Numbered from the stretch's first letter, positions 9,213 to 17,717 are shown. The stretch is 64,000 nucleotides of DNA from Cohnella sp. OV330 (GCF_900112065.1 NZ_FOKE01000003.1:1-64000); one strand, 5' to 3'. Notes: generated from the sequence alone by a model not told the origin. A program made the numbers and translations.

Positions 9213-9689
9213 ATGACCTATCGGATCCATATCGCGCTTAACGTATCGGACGTCGCGGCTTCCGCCGAGTTCTACGCCCGCTTGCTCGGCTCGCCGCCGG
9301 ACAAGCGGAGCGAGGGCTTCGCGAAGTTCGAGCCGGCGGGAATCGCCCTTAATCTGGCGCTCATTCAGCGCGGCGAGACCGCTCGGCCGGCGTCCGGCCA
9401 CGGCGATATCAATCATCTCGGCCTGCAGCAGCGGAGCGCGGAGGAGGTGCGCGCCGAAGCCGCGCGGCTTCGGGAGGCCGGTCTTGCGCCGGTGCCCGAT
9501 GTCAGCCTGTCCGGCGAGGAGCGGGTGCTGCTCTACGACCCGGACGGCAACGAGTGGGAAATTTTTTATGCGACGGCGCTTCGGGCGCCGCAAGCTCCGG
9601 ATGCGCCAACATCGCAGGAAGAGCGGGACAGGCCTCGGGGAGCGGGAGAAACGGAGCCGGACGGATCGCGGCGGGCGGGGAGGGATTAA
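9213..9689 (+). CDS. VOC-superfamily protein, ArsI/CadI-like but without the cysteine pair
   Basis: 158 residues. A single vicinal-oxygen-chelate module with candidate metal ligands H6 (RIHIALNV), H68 (DINHLGLQ) and E116 (DGNEWEIF). The end motif DPDGNEWEIFY is that of ArsI/CadI proteins, but the segment that carries the two arsenic-binding cysteines in ArsI reads APVPDVSLSGEE here. It is therefore unlikely to be a C-As lyase. In this operon a dioxygenase, isomerase or lyase step on an aromatic or heterocyclic intermediate is more likely (inference). The last 35 residues are low-complexity and charged. It starts 13 nt after paralog 1 behind GGGGGA. Confidence 0.75.
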   Translation: MTYRIHIALNVSDVAASAEFYARLLGSPPDKRSEGFAKFEPAGIALNLALIQRGETARPASGHGDINHLGLQQRSAEEVRAEAARLREAGLAPVPDVSLSGEERVLLYDPDGNEWEIFYATALRAPQAPDAPTSQEERDRPRGAGETEPDGSRRAGRD

Positions 9690-9690
9690 A

Positions 9691-10530
9691 ATGGCCGGGA
9701 CAGTCTTGCGTGAAGCGCTCGTCGGTCGGGCATCATCGGGCGATCGATCGCCGCAGGAGAACGCGGCTTCGCAGGAAGCTCCGCTCGTCGTCCTGCGGGA
9801 CGTCGTCAAAACCTACGCCAACGGCACGGTTGCCGTGAGCGACGTGAACCTGTCGATCCGCGAAGGAGACTTTTTATCCTTCGTCGGGCCTTCCGGCTGC
9901 GGAAAGTCCACGCTGTTTCGCATCATTGCCGGACTAGGGCGCCAGAGCGAAGGGACCGTCGACGTGTTCGGCGGAGATCCCGAGCGCTCTCGCAAGCAGG
10001 GAGGCGTGTCCTATGTGTTTCAGGACGCGACGCTCATGCCGTGGGCCAACGTGCTCGACAATGTCACGCTGCCGCTCAAGCTGGCGGGCGAGAGCCGGCG
10101 GGACCGGATCGCCCGGGCCGAAGAGGCGCTGGCGCTGGTCGGCTTGGCGGATTACCGGAAGGCGCTGCCCCGGCAACTGTCCGGCGGCATGCGGATGCGC
10201 GTCTCGATCGCCAGATCGCTCATCTCCAAGCCGCGGCTGCTGCTGATGGACGAGCCGTTCGGGGCGCTCGACGAGATGACGCGGCAGACGCTGCAGGACG
10301 AGCTGCTCAAGATCCGGGAGCGGGACCCGCGCCTGACGGTGCTTTTCGTCACGCACAATGTGTTCGAAGCGGTGTACTTGTCCTCTCGCGTCGCGGTGAT
10401 GTCCGTGCGGCCCGGTCGCATAACAGAGGAGATCGCGATCGACGTTCCTTACCCGCGAGGCGAGGATTTCCGTACGACCCCGGTATTTTCAGAGCTGGTC
10501 AGGCGCGTTGGGAGAGGTCTCGCGCACTGA
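9691..10530 (+). CDS. ABC transporter ATP-binding protein (SsuB/TauB/ThiZ type)
   Basis: 279 residues. The N-terminal 30 residues are extra, then comes a standard importer ATPase: Walker A GPSGCGKST at 66-74, Q-loop in YVFQDATLMPW, signature LSGGM at 163-167, Walker B ending D187-E188 and switch His in FVTHNVFEA. FQDATLMPW is typical of the nitrate/sulfonate/taurine/pyrimidine importer class. The frame is open further upstream, but the ATG at 9691 has GGGGAGGG 6-8 nt before it and lies 1 nt after the VOC stop. Confidence 0.92.
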   Translation: MAGTVLREALVGRASSGDRSPQENAASQEAPLVVLRDVVKTYANGTVAVSDVNLSIREGDFLSFVGPSGCGKSTLFRIIAGLGRQSEGTVDVFGGDPERSRKQGGVSYVFQDATLMPWANVLDNVTLPLKLAGESRRDRIARAEEALALVGLADYRKALPRQLSGGMRMRVSIARSLISKPRLLLMDEPFGALDEMTRQTLQDELLKIRERDPRLTVLFVTHNVFEAVYLSSRVAVMSVRPGRITEEIAIDVPYPRGEDFRTTPVFSELVRRVGRGLAH

Positions 10531-10560
10531 TCGGCTATTGCAGACAAGGGAGGGATGAAC

Positions 10561-11490
10561 ATGACCGACCGTTCCGCGGCAGCGGCCGCAGGCGAGCATG
10601 GGGAACGGAGCGACGGCCGAACGCGCGAGGCGCGAGGCCCGGCCGGCCGTCGCGGCGATTCGGCTCGCAAGCACGAGGCGGGCGCCGGCTTCTTCGTCCG
10701 GTTGACAAGTCGATGGGGCGCCGGCGCGCTGCCGCCGCTCGGGGCGCTGGTCGTCGTGATCGCGTTGTGGCAGTTCGGCCTCAAGCTGCTCGGCACGCCT
10801 TCATATTTATTTCCGAAGCCGACGGACGTCGTCCGCGCCGCATCGGACAATTTTCCGTTACTGCTGCAATCCGTCTGGACGACGGCTTACGAGTCGCTCC
10901 TTGGCTTTTTGCTCAGCATCGTCTTCGGCGTCGCGCTGGCGATCGTGCTGGCGACTTCACGTATGATCGAGAAAAGCGTCTATCCCTACGCCATCGTACT
11001 GCAGACGATCCCGATCGTCGCGATCGCGCCGATCATCGTGATCTGGTTCGGCGCAGGGCTGAACGCGGTCGTCGTCATCGCTTTTCTGATCGGCTTTTTC
11101 CCGATGCTGTCGAACACGCTGATCGGCCTTCATTCGACCGACCAGAACCTGCGCAATCTATTCTATCTATACAATGCAGGCAAGTGGCAGACGATGTGGC
11201 GGCTGCGTATTCCTGCAGCGCTCCCATACATGGCCGGAGGGCTTAAAATCTCGGCGAGCCTGTCCGTCGTCGGCTCGATCGTCGGCGAATACGTCGCCGG
11301 AATCGGCGGCGGCAAGGGCGGTTTGGGCTTCGCGATCACCCAGGCCGCCATTCGAGTCCAGACGGATTATTTGTTCGCCTGCGGCCTGTCGGCATCGCTG
11401 CTCGGCATCGCTTTTTTCCTGGCGGTCCAAGGGCTCTCCAGATGGATGCTGAGCTCCTGGCACGAATCGGCCATGCGAATTGAGAACTAA
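10561..11490 (+). CDS. ABC transporter permease (SsuC/TauC/ThiX type)
   Basis: 309 residues. A 45-residue hydrophilic N-terminus precedes about six membrane helices. The EAA loop region lies around IFYLYNAGKWQTMWRLRIPAAL, and SLSVVGSIVGEYVAG matches the BPD_transp_1 permeases of sulfonate/taurine/nitrate systems. It forms the channel with the ATPase encoded just upstream. The ATG at 10561 is preferred because AGGGAGG lies 6 nt upstream; the in-frame ATG at 10555 abuts that site. Confidence 0.9.
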   Translation: MTDRSAAAAAGEHGERSDGRTREARGPAGRRGDSARKHEAGAGFFVRLTSRWGAGALPPLGALVVVIALWQFGLKLLGTPSYLFPKPTDVVRAASDNFPLLLQSVWTTAYESLLGFLLSIVFGVALAIVLATSRMIEKSVYPYAIVLQTIPIVAIAPIIVIWFGAGLNAVVVIAFLIGFFPMLSNTLIGLHSTDQNLRNLFYLYNAGKWQTMWRLRIPAALPYMAGGLKISASLSVVGSIVGEYVAGIGGGKGGLGFAITQAAIRVQTDYLFACGLSASLLGIAFFLAVQGLSRWMLSSWHESAMRIEN

Positions 11491-11521
11491 CACGATAAAC
11501 GGAAATGGGGCCAGATCGAAC

Positions 11522-12952
11522 ATGAGCGAAACGGCGAAAGCCGGCGCAGCCGGGGGAGAGCAAGCCAAGCGCCTCCGGCTGAACGCCGTAGAAATGGCGT
11601 GCCCGCTGCAAGACAATTCGGGCATGTGGCACCTGGAAGACAACCAAGCCGAACGTTACAAGGATCTCGATTACTGGATCGACTTGGCGCGGTTGCTGGA
11701 GCGGGGGCGCTTCGACAGCGTCTTTTTCGCGGATATTTTGGGCGTGTACGACGTGTACCAGGGCAGCCGCGATACGGCGGTACGCGAGGGGCTGTACGTG
11801 CCGATGAACGACCCCTCCTACGTCATTCCGGCCATGGCGGCCGTCACGGAACACCTGGGATTCGCGGTGACGAGCTCGATTACTTACGATCACCCTTACT
11901 CGCTGGCCCGCAAGATGTCCACGCTCGACCATCTGACCGGCGGGCGCGTCGGTTGGAATATCGTCACCTCCAATCTCGACAGCGCGGCCCGCAACTTCGG
12001 GCTCGATGCCCAGATCGCTCATGATGAGCGCTACGACAGGGGGGACGAATTCCTTGAAGTCGCCTATAAGCTGTGGGAGAAAAGCTGGGAGGAGGGCGCC
12101 GTCCTCCGCGACCGTCAAAGCCGCGTCTACGCGGATCCGTCACTCGTCCGGGATATCCGGCATCATGGACGCTCCTTTTCGGTGCCCGGCATTCATTTGA
12201 GCGAGCCGTCTCCGCAGCGGACGCCTGTGCTGTTCCAGGCCGGCTCGTCCGAACGCGGGCGGGACTTCGCGGCCCAGCATGCGGAATGCGTCTTTTTGAA
12301 CGCGATGACGGCCGAGGAGACGCGATATCTCGTGCAGGATGTCCGGGCGCGGGCCGCCGCGTACGGACGCAGGCCGGAGGAGGTCCTCTTTTTCCCGAAG
12401 CTCAATCCCATCGTTGGGCGCACCGGAGAGGAAGCGCAGAGCAAGCTGCGCGGTTACCTGGAAGCTGCCAGCGCGGAGGGCTCGCTGTCGCTGTTGTCCG
12501 CCTGGACGGGCATCGATTTCTCGACGTTCGGCGCGGACGACCTGCTCGGCTTCATTCGGCGGGGAGAAGAGCGCAACGGCAGCGGCTATTTGGCGGAGTT
12601 TTTCTCCCGGCGGCGCGACGGCGGCGACTGGACCCGCGAGGAGCTGGCCAAGTATTTTGCGTTCGGCGGCGTCGGCTCCGTCGTGGCGGGCACGCCGGAG
12701 GAGATCGCGGACCGGCTGACGGCGTTCGCGGACGAGACGGGCGTCGACGGATTTAATATCGCTTATATTTCGCGGGGCGAAACGTTCCGGGAATTCGTCG
12801 ATCTTGTCGTGCCTGAACTGCAGCGGCGCGGCCGCGTTCAGACGGATTACGCGCCGGGCACCCTGCGGCACAAGTTGTTCGGAGAAGGCGCGCGCTTGCC
12901 GGACTCGCATCCGGGCAGCAAGATCACGATCGAAGAAGAGGTGCGGACATGA
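11522..12952 (+). CDS. NtaA/SnaA/DszA-family FMN-dependent monooxygenase, paralog 2
   Basis: 476 residues with an N-terminal extension of about 15 residues before RLRLNAVEMACP. The barrel motifs ITYDHPYSLARKMSTLDHL, GGRVGWNIVTSNLDSAARNF and SPQRTPVLFQAGSS are present. FLNAMTAEET and ELQRRGRVQTDYAPGTLR are shared with paralog 4, not with 1 or 3. The start is uncertain: ATG 11522 has a weak site, while an in-frame ATG at 11480 would overlap the permease. The stop overlaps the next start (ATGA). Confidence 0.9.
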   Translation: MSETAKAGAAGGEQAKRLRLNAVEMACPLQDNSGMWHLEDNQAERYKDLDYWIDLARLLERGRFDSVFFADILGVYDVYQGSRDTAVREGLYVPMNDPSYVIPAMAAVTEHLGFAVTSSITYDHPYSLARKMSTLDHLTGGRVGWNIVTSNLDSAARNFGLDAQIAHDERYDRGDEFLEVAYKLWEKSWEEGAVLRDRQSRVYADPSLVRDIRHHGRSFSVPGIHLSEPSPQRTPVLFQAGSSERGRDFAAQHAECVFLNAMTAEETRYLVQDVRARAAAYGRRPEEVLFFPKLNPIVGRTGEEAQSKLRGYLEAASAEGSLSLLSAWTGIDFSTFGADDLLGFIRRGEERNGSGYLAEFFSRRRDGGDWTREELAKYFAFGGVGSVVAGTPEEIADRLTAFADETGVDGFNIAYISRGETFREFVDLVVPELQRRGRVQTDYAPGTLRHKLFGEGARLPDSHPGSKITIEEEVRT

Positions 12953-14331
12953 CTAAAAAAAGAATCTACCTGAACGCGGTGACGATAAACGGTCCGACGG
13001 CATCGCCGGGTCTGTGGGCGCATCCCGAGGACCGCAGCGACGAATACACGAGCTTGAAATACTGGACCGAATTCGCGAAGACGCTCGAGCGCGGTCGTTT
13101 CGACGCCGTCTTTTTCGCGGACATGCTCGGGGTTTACGACGTCTACAAGGGCAGCCTCGATACGGCCGTCCGGCAGGCGATCCAAGTGCCGCTCAACGAT
13201 CCGAGCTACTTGATTCCGGCGATGGCCGCCGTCACCAAGCATCTGGGCTTCGCGGCCACCTTTTCGACGACTTACGAGCATCCTTACGCCCTCGCGCGCA
13301 AGCTGTCCACGCTCGATCATCTGACTCGCGGCCGAGTCGGCTGGAACATCGTCACGTCTAACCTCGATAGCGCGGCGAAAAACTACGGGCTCGAAGGCCA
13401 AATCGGACTGAACGAGCGCTACGACCGCGGCGACGAGTACATGGAGGTCGTCTACAAGCTGTGGGAGGCGAGCTGGGAAGAGGACGCGGTCCTGCGCGAC
13501 CGCGAGCGGCGGATCTATACCGATCCGGCGAAGGTTCACGACATTCATCATAAAGGCCGTTACTTCTCCGTGCCGGGCATTCATCTGAGCGAACCGTCGC
13601 CGCAGCGTACCCCCGTGTTGTTCCAGGCGGGCAATTCGACGCGCGGGCGCGAATTCGCGGCGAAGCACGCGGAAGCGATCTTCTTGAATACGCCGACGGC
13701 GCAGGCGACGAAGTTCATCATCAGCGACATTCGGGAGCGGGCCGAGCGGCAGGGACGCGATCCTTCCAAGGTGCTGTTCTTTCCCAAGCTGACGCCGATC
13801 GTCGGCCGCACGGAGCAGGAGGCCAAGGAACGGCTTCAGGAGTTCCTCAGCTTTTCGAGCGCGGAAGGCATTTTTACGCTGCTCGGCGCATGGTCGGGCA
13901 TCGACTTCGCTTCGGCGGGGGAAGGCAAGCTGCTTGAGTTCGTGGAGAAAAGAGACAACCGCGGGCTGATCGAATCGCTGCGCCGTACCGATCCGAACAA
14001 GCGCTGGTCGGTGGACGAGCTGGCCAATTTCTTCGCGTTCGGCACGAGCTCGCTCACCGTCGGCTCGCCGGAGCAAATCGCGGACGAGATCGAAGCCTTC
14101 GTCGAGGAGACCGGCGCGGACGGCTTCAACATCGGCCACGTCATCCAGCCCGGCACGGTGGAGAGCTTCGTCGATCTGGTGGTGCCCGAGCTGCAGAAAC
14201 GGGGCTTGACGCAGAAGGAATACGCCGAGGGAACGTTCCGCGACAAGCTTTACGGCGAAGGTCCGCATTTGCGGTCGGATCATCCGGGGCAGGCTATTGC
14301 GCGCGAAGGGAGGCTGGCGGCCCATGAGTGA
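12949..14331 (+). CDS. NtaA/SnaA/DszA-family FMN-dependent monooxygenase, paralog 3
   Basis: 460 residues, overlapping paralog 2 by 4 nt. The flavin-site motifs TTYEHPYALARKLSTLDHL and GRVGWNIVTSNLDSAAKNY are intact. It groups with paralog 1 by FLNTPTAQAT, LLGAWSGID and FFAFGTSSLTVGSP. GADGFNIGHVIQPGTVESF replaces the GVDGFNI(A/S)Y of the others, so the substrate pocket probably differs. It overlaps the next gene by 8 nt. Confidence 0.9.
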   Translation: MTKKRIYLNAVTINGPTASPGLWAHPEDRSDEYTSLKYWTEFAKTLERGRFDAVFFADMLGVYDVYKGSLDTAVRQAIQVPLNDPSYLIPAMAAVTKHLGFAATFSTTYEHPYALARKLSTLDHLTRGRVGWNIVTSNLDSAAKNYGLEGQIGLNERYDRGDEYMEVVYKLWEASWEEDAVLRDRERRIYTDPAKVHDIHHKGRYFSVPGIHLSEPSPQRTPVLFQAGNSTRGREFAAKHAEAIFLNTPTAQATKFIISDIRERAERQGRDPSKVLFFPKLTPIVGRTEQEAKERLQEFLSFSSAEGIFTLLGAWSGIDFASAGEGKLLEFVEKRDNRGLIESLRRTDPNKRWSVDELANFFAFGTSSLTVGSPEQIADEIEAFVEETGADGFNIGHVIQPGTVESFVDLVVPELQKRGLTQKEYAEGTFRDKLYGEGPHLRSDHPGQAIAREGRLAAHE

Positions 14332-14692
14332 CTTCGTCGTCTTATTAAAGACGCTCGACGCGGACAAAGTGGACGCGCACCGGGAGACGCACATCGCTTT
14401 TCTGGAGGCGCTTCGGGCGGAAGGGAGCGTCGTCGCCAACGGCAGGCTGGCGGACGGTTCGGGCGGGCTCGTCATTTACCGCGGCGAATCCGAGGCGCAG
14501 ATCAGGGCGCTGGTCGAAAATGATCCGTTCGTCGTCAGCGGCGCGCGCAGCTACGAGATTCGCGAATGGCTCGTTAAGTGGGGGCCGGCTGCGGCATCGC
14601 TAGCCGAGCCTGCCGGCGAAACGTATCGGAGGGCGCCGAGCGAGGAAGGCAGGGATGCCGGGGACCACGACGTCCAGCGCGAACGGCCGTGA
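14324..14692 (+). CDS. YCII-domain protein
   Basis: 122 residues with a YCII (YciI-like) ferredoxin-type fold over residues 2-95. The characteristic pattern HRETHIAFLEALRAEGSVVANGRL is followed by DPFVVSGARSYEIREW. YciI relatives include chloromuconolactone dehalogenase-like enzymes and small proteins of unknown role, and they are frequent in aromatic degradation operons. Starting at the ATG at 14324 gives GAAGGGAGG at good spacing. The last 25 residues are charged and poorly conserved, and lie next to the overlap with the next gene (GTGA). Confidence 0.8.
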   Translation: MSDFVVLLKTLDADKVDAHRETHIAFLEALRAEGSVVANGRLADGSGGLVIYRGESEAQIRALVENDPFVVSGARSYEIREWLVKWGPAAASLAEPAGETYRRAPSEEGRDAGDHDVQRERP

Positions 14693-16044
14693 GCGGCGGC
14701 GAGGGAGCCGATCTCCGGCTGATTCGCGCGAGACTGCCGTCGCTCGACGGCGATGGCGGCGGCCTGTACCGGTTAGAGGCGCGCCGAGGCGTCTGGACCA
14801 AGATCGAACGGCAGACGCCAGCGGACGATCCGCCGCATGGCGTGAGGGAGCCGCGGCAATCAGGCTGCCTTGCAGACGACGACGGGCTTGAAGAAGACGG
14901 CGCGATCGATTGCCGGGGAGGCATCGTGCTTCCCGGCTTCGTCGATTTACACATGCATCTGGACAAATCGCATTCGCTCCCTTTCGCAGGCAACGATTCG
15001 GGTACGCTCGGCGAGGCGATCGCGAGCTATTCGGCCGCTTATTCCAGATTTACGATGGACATGCTGAAGGCGCGCATCCGCAGGACGGCGCTCGATGCGC
15101 TGTCCAAAGGCACGACCGCGATTCGTTCGCACCTGGATTTTCAGGCGCGGCACGGCCGCGAAGCGGCGTTCCGCACCGTGCACGCGGCGCTGGAGGTGCG
15201 GGAAGAGCTACGGGACCTGATTGATCTGCAATTCGTACTTATGACGCCTAGCTTCGGGGATACGCCGGAGGTATGGTCCTGGATCGAGGAGACGCTGCTG
15301 CTCGGCGTAGACGGGCTCGGCGGGGCTCCGCATATCGCCCCGAATCCGAAAGAGCTGACGGACCGCATATTTAAGCTGGCGACCAAGCATAGCCGATTTA
15401 TCGATCTGCACGTCGACGAGAGCGACGATCCGGCCCGGGATACCGCGCTCTACCTGGCGGACAAGACAATGGCCGAAGACTATCAAGGACGAGTCGTCGC
15501 GGGGCATTTGTGCTCGCTGTCCGCGATGGAGCCCGGACGGGCAGCGGTCATCATCGAACGGCTGGCGGAGGCAAGAGTCGGCGCCGTCACCTTGCCTGCG
15601 AGCAATCTCTATCTCCAGGGACGCGAGGATGCGGGCCTTGTCCGCCGCGGGATCACGCGCGTACGCGAGCTGCTCGTCGCCGGCGTGCCGGTAGCGGTCG
15701 CCTCGGACAATATCCAAGATGCCTTCCATCCGCTGGGCAGCGGCGACCTGCTGCAGATCGGGCTGCTGACGGCTTATGCCGCGCATCTGGGCACGGATCG
15801 CCATCTGGCAGAGCTCCTGCGGATGCTGACGCAAACGCCTGCTTCGCTGGCTTCCCTGCCGGAGTATGGCATCGAGGCGGGGAAGGAAGCGAATTTCGTC
15901 CGCTTCGAGGCGACATCGTTCCGGGAGGCGCTGTCTTACTTGCCGTCTCACCGCTTCGTCTATCGGAAAGGGAGGCTGCTTCGTCAGCCGCGCAGGGCAG
16001 AGGAACAACAGGGGGAGGCGGAAGTTGGATGGGCAAACGCATAA
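14689..16044 (+). CDS. Cytosine-deaminase-like metal-dependent amidohydrolase
   Basis: 451 residues. An amidohydrolase TIM barrel with metal ligands H88 and H90 (FVDLHMHLDKSH), H241 (IDLHVDES), H273 (AGHLCS) and D340 (ASDNIQD). The HVDES glutamate and spacing are those of CodA-type cytosine/isoguanine or triazine deaminases rather than dihydropyrimidinases. It would hydrolyse an amino or ring C-N bond of an N-heterocycle. The GTG at 14689 overlaps the YCII stop as GTGA; the frame is open from 14578, and there is no strong ribosome site, so the start is uncertain. The N-terminal 60 residues are low-complexity and lack the usual beta-sandwich sequence. Confidence 0.85.
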   Translation: MSGGEGADLRLIRARLPSLDGDGGGLYRLEARRGVWTKIERQTPADDPPHGVREPRQSGCLADDDGLEEDGAIDCRGGIVLPGFVDLHMHLDKSHSLPFAGNDSGTLGEAIASYSAAYSRFTMDMLKARIRRTALDALSKGTTAIRSHLDFQARHGREAAFRTVHAALEVREELRDLIDLQFVLMTPSFGDTPEVWSWIEETLLLGVDGLGGAPHIAPNPKELTDRIFKLATKHSRFIDLHVDESDDPARDTALYLADKTMAEDYQGRVVAGHLCSLSAMEPGRAAVIIERLAEARVGAVTLPASNLYLQGREDAGLVRRGITRVRELLVAGVPVAVASDNIQDAFHPLGSGDLLQIGLLTAYAAHLGTDRHLAELLRMLTQTPASLASLPEYGIEAGKEANFVRFEATSFREALSYLPSHRFVYRKGRLLRQPRRAEEQQGEAEVGWANA

Positions 16045-17399
16045 GGCTCCAGTTTATCGAGAAAAACTGCCCGACCGTCGACAATATCGGGATGTGGACG
16101 CATCCTGACAGCAAGCCTGAGCTGTACAACCAACTCGATTACTGGGTATCGCTGGCCCGGACCCTGGAGAAGGCCCGGTTCGACGGCATTTTTTTCGCGG
16201 ACGCGCTTGGCACGTTCAGTACTTACGGCAATAGCAGGGATACCGCGGTTCGCGAAGGGATGAGCCTGCCCATCAACGATCCGATGTACCTCGTCCCGGC
16301 CATGGCCGCCGTCACGGAGCATCTGGGCTTCGCGGTCACCGGTTCGCTGACCTACGATCACCCGTACGCGATGGCGCGCAAGATGTCCACGCTCGATCAT
16401 CTGACCGGCGGCCGCATCGGATGGAATATCGTGACCTCGAATCTGGACAGCGCCGCTCGCAACTACGGGCTGGACGCGCAGCTGGAGCACGACCGGCGTT
16501 ACGATCGGGGAGACGAGTTCCTGGAGGCGTGCTATAAGCTGTGGGAGCGAAGCTGGGAGGAGGACGCGGTCGTCAGGGACCGGACGCGGGTCGTGTATGC
16601 CGAGCCTGCCAAAGTTCATGACATCGGCCACCGGGGCGAGTTCTTTTCCGTGCCCGGCATCCATTTATGCGAGCCGTCGCCGCAGCGGACGCCCGTCTTG
16701 TTCCAGGCGGGATCGTCGCAGCGGGGACGACGGTTCGCCGCCCGGCATGCGGAGTGCGTGTTTTTGAACGCGATGACGCCGGAGGAGACGAAGCTGCTGG
16801 TCGACGACGTGCGCGCAAAGGCGGAAGAGGAAGGCCGCGATCCGGCCGATCTGCTGTTCTTCCCGCGGTTCGTGCCGGTCGTGGCCCCGACCGAGGCGGA
16901 AGCGAAAGAAAAGTTCGAATCGTATCTGGCCCATGTGAGCACCGAAGGTACGCTGGCGCTGCTCTCCTCGTGGTCCGGCATCGACTTTTCCCGATTCGGC
17001 CGGGACGAGCTGCTGGCCTTTATCGAGCGCAAAGGCAACGGCAGCCAGTACATCTCCGATTATCTCGCCCGCGTCTCGACGGAGCGTCCGTTGACGGTGC
17101 CCGATCTGGCGCGCTTGTACGCGTTCGGGGGCATCGAGAACGTATCCGTCGGTTCGCCTCGCCAGATCGCCGAACGCATGATTTCGTTTGCGGACTACAC
17201 GGGCGTGGACGGCTTCAATATCGCGTACGCGATCCGTCCGGACAGCATCGGGGACTTTGCCCGGCTCGTCGTGCCGGAGCTGCAGCGCGCCGGTCGCGTC
17301 CAGACGGAATATCGCCCGGGAACGCTGCGCGCCAAGCTGCTCGGCGGAGGGGATCGACTGGCGGCTGCGCATCGCGGCGCCCGGGTCGAGATCGGGTAA
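16029..17399 (+). CDS. NtaA/SnaA/DszA-family FMN-dependent monooxygenase, paralog 4
   Basis: 456 residues. It starts inside the 3' end of the deaminase gene (16-nt overlap) behind GGGGGAGG. The motifs LTYDHPYAMARKMSTLDHL, GGRIGWNIVTSNLDSAARNY and SPQRTPVLFQAGSSQRGRRF are present. Like paralog 2 it has FLNAMTPEET, an AFGGIENVSVGSP loop and the C-terminal ELQRAGRVQTEYRPGTLR. It is the last gene of the operon. The fourfold repetition suggests successive oxidations or a set of related substrates. Confidence 0.9.
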   Translation: MGKRIRLQFIEKNCPTVDNIGMWTHPDSKPELYNQLDYWVSLARTLEKARFDGIFFADALGTFSTYGNSRDTAVREGMSLPINDPMYLVPAMAAVTEHLGFAVTGSLTYDHPYAMARKMSTLDHLTGGRIGWNIVTSNLDSAARNYGLDAQLEHDRRYDRGDEFLEACYKLWERSWEEDAVVRDRTRVVYAEPAKVHDIGHRGEFFSVPGIHLCEPSPQRTPVLFQAGSSQRGRRFAARHAECVFLNAMTPEETKLLVDDVRAKAEEEGRDPADLLFFPRFVPVVAPTEAEAKEKFESYLAHVSTEGTLALLSSWSGIDFSRFGRDELLAFIERKGNGSQYISDYLARVSTERPLTVPDLARLYAFGGIENVSVGSPRQIAERMISFADYTGVDGFNIAYAIRPDSIGDFARLVVPELQRAGRVQTEYRPGTLRAKLLGGGDRLAAAHRGARVEIG

Positions 17400-17402
17400 T
17401 GC

Positions 17403-17456
17403 GCAGGCGTTCCGATACTGCCGCCGCTTGCTTGTGCGGCGGTAGAGGACGCCTGC
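17403..17456 (+). terminator. Long hairpin at the end of the monooxygenase operon
   Basis: GCAGGCGT (17403-17410) pairs perfectly with ACGCCTGC (17449-17456). Inside it, CTGCCGCCGC and GCGGCGGTAG form a second near-perfect stem. There is no T run, so it may stabilise the mRNA 3' end or act with Rho instead of being a classical terminator. The remainder up to the tRNA promoter at 17536 shows no gene. Confidence 0.5.
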
Positions 17457-17535
17457 TGGCCGATATGCGGCCACGCGCAATAAGCGCCCTGAATAGGGGC
17501 CAAGACGGTCCGCGAAAGTTTTTTTGAATTTTTGC

Positions 17536-17564
17536 TTGCATTTGTCTTGGGGATTTGCTAATAT
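17536..17564 (+). promoter_or_regulatory. Promoter of the second tRNA cluster
   Basis: TTGCAT and TAATAT are separated by exactly 17 nt in an AT-rich stretch, about 75 nt upstream of the first tRNA-Gly. Confidence 0.7.
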
Positions 17565-17636
17565 AAAAAAGTCGCTTTTGGGGGAACACGTTAACGAAGA
17601 CAACGAGGCCATTTGCCCCCGGACTGACCATTATAC

Positions 17637-17711
17637 GCGGAAATAGCTCAGTGGTAGAGCATCTCGTTGCCAACGAGAAGGTCGCGGGTTCGAATCCCGT
17701 TTTCCGCTCCA
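17637..17711 (+). tRNA. tRNA-Gly (GCC), copy 1
   Basis: A 75-nt cloverleaf with CCA. The anticodon loop TTGCCAA between TCTCG and CGAGA gives GCC. Identical to the copy at 18022. Confidence 0.97.
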
Positions 17712-17717
17712 TGATAT

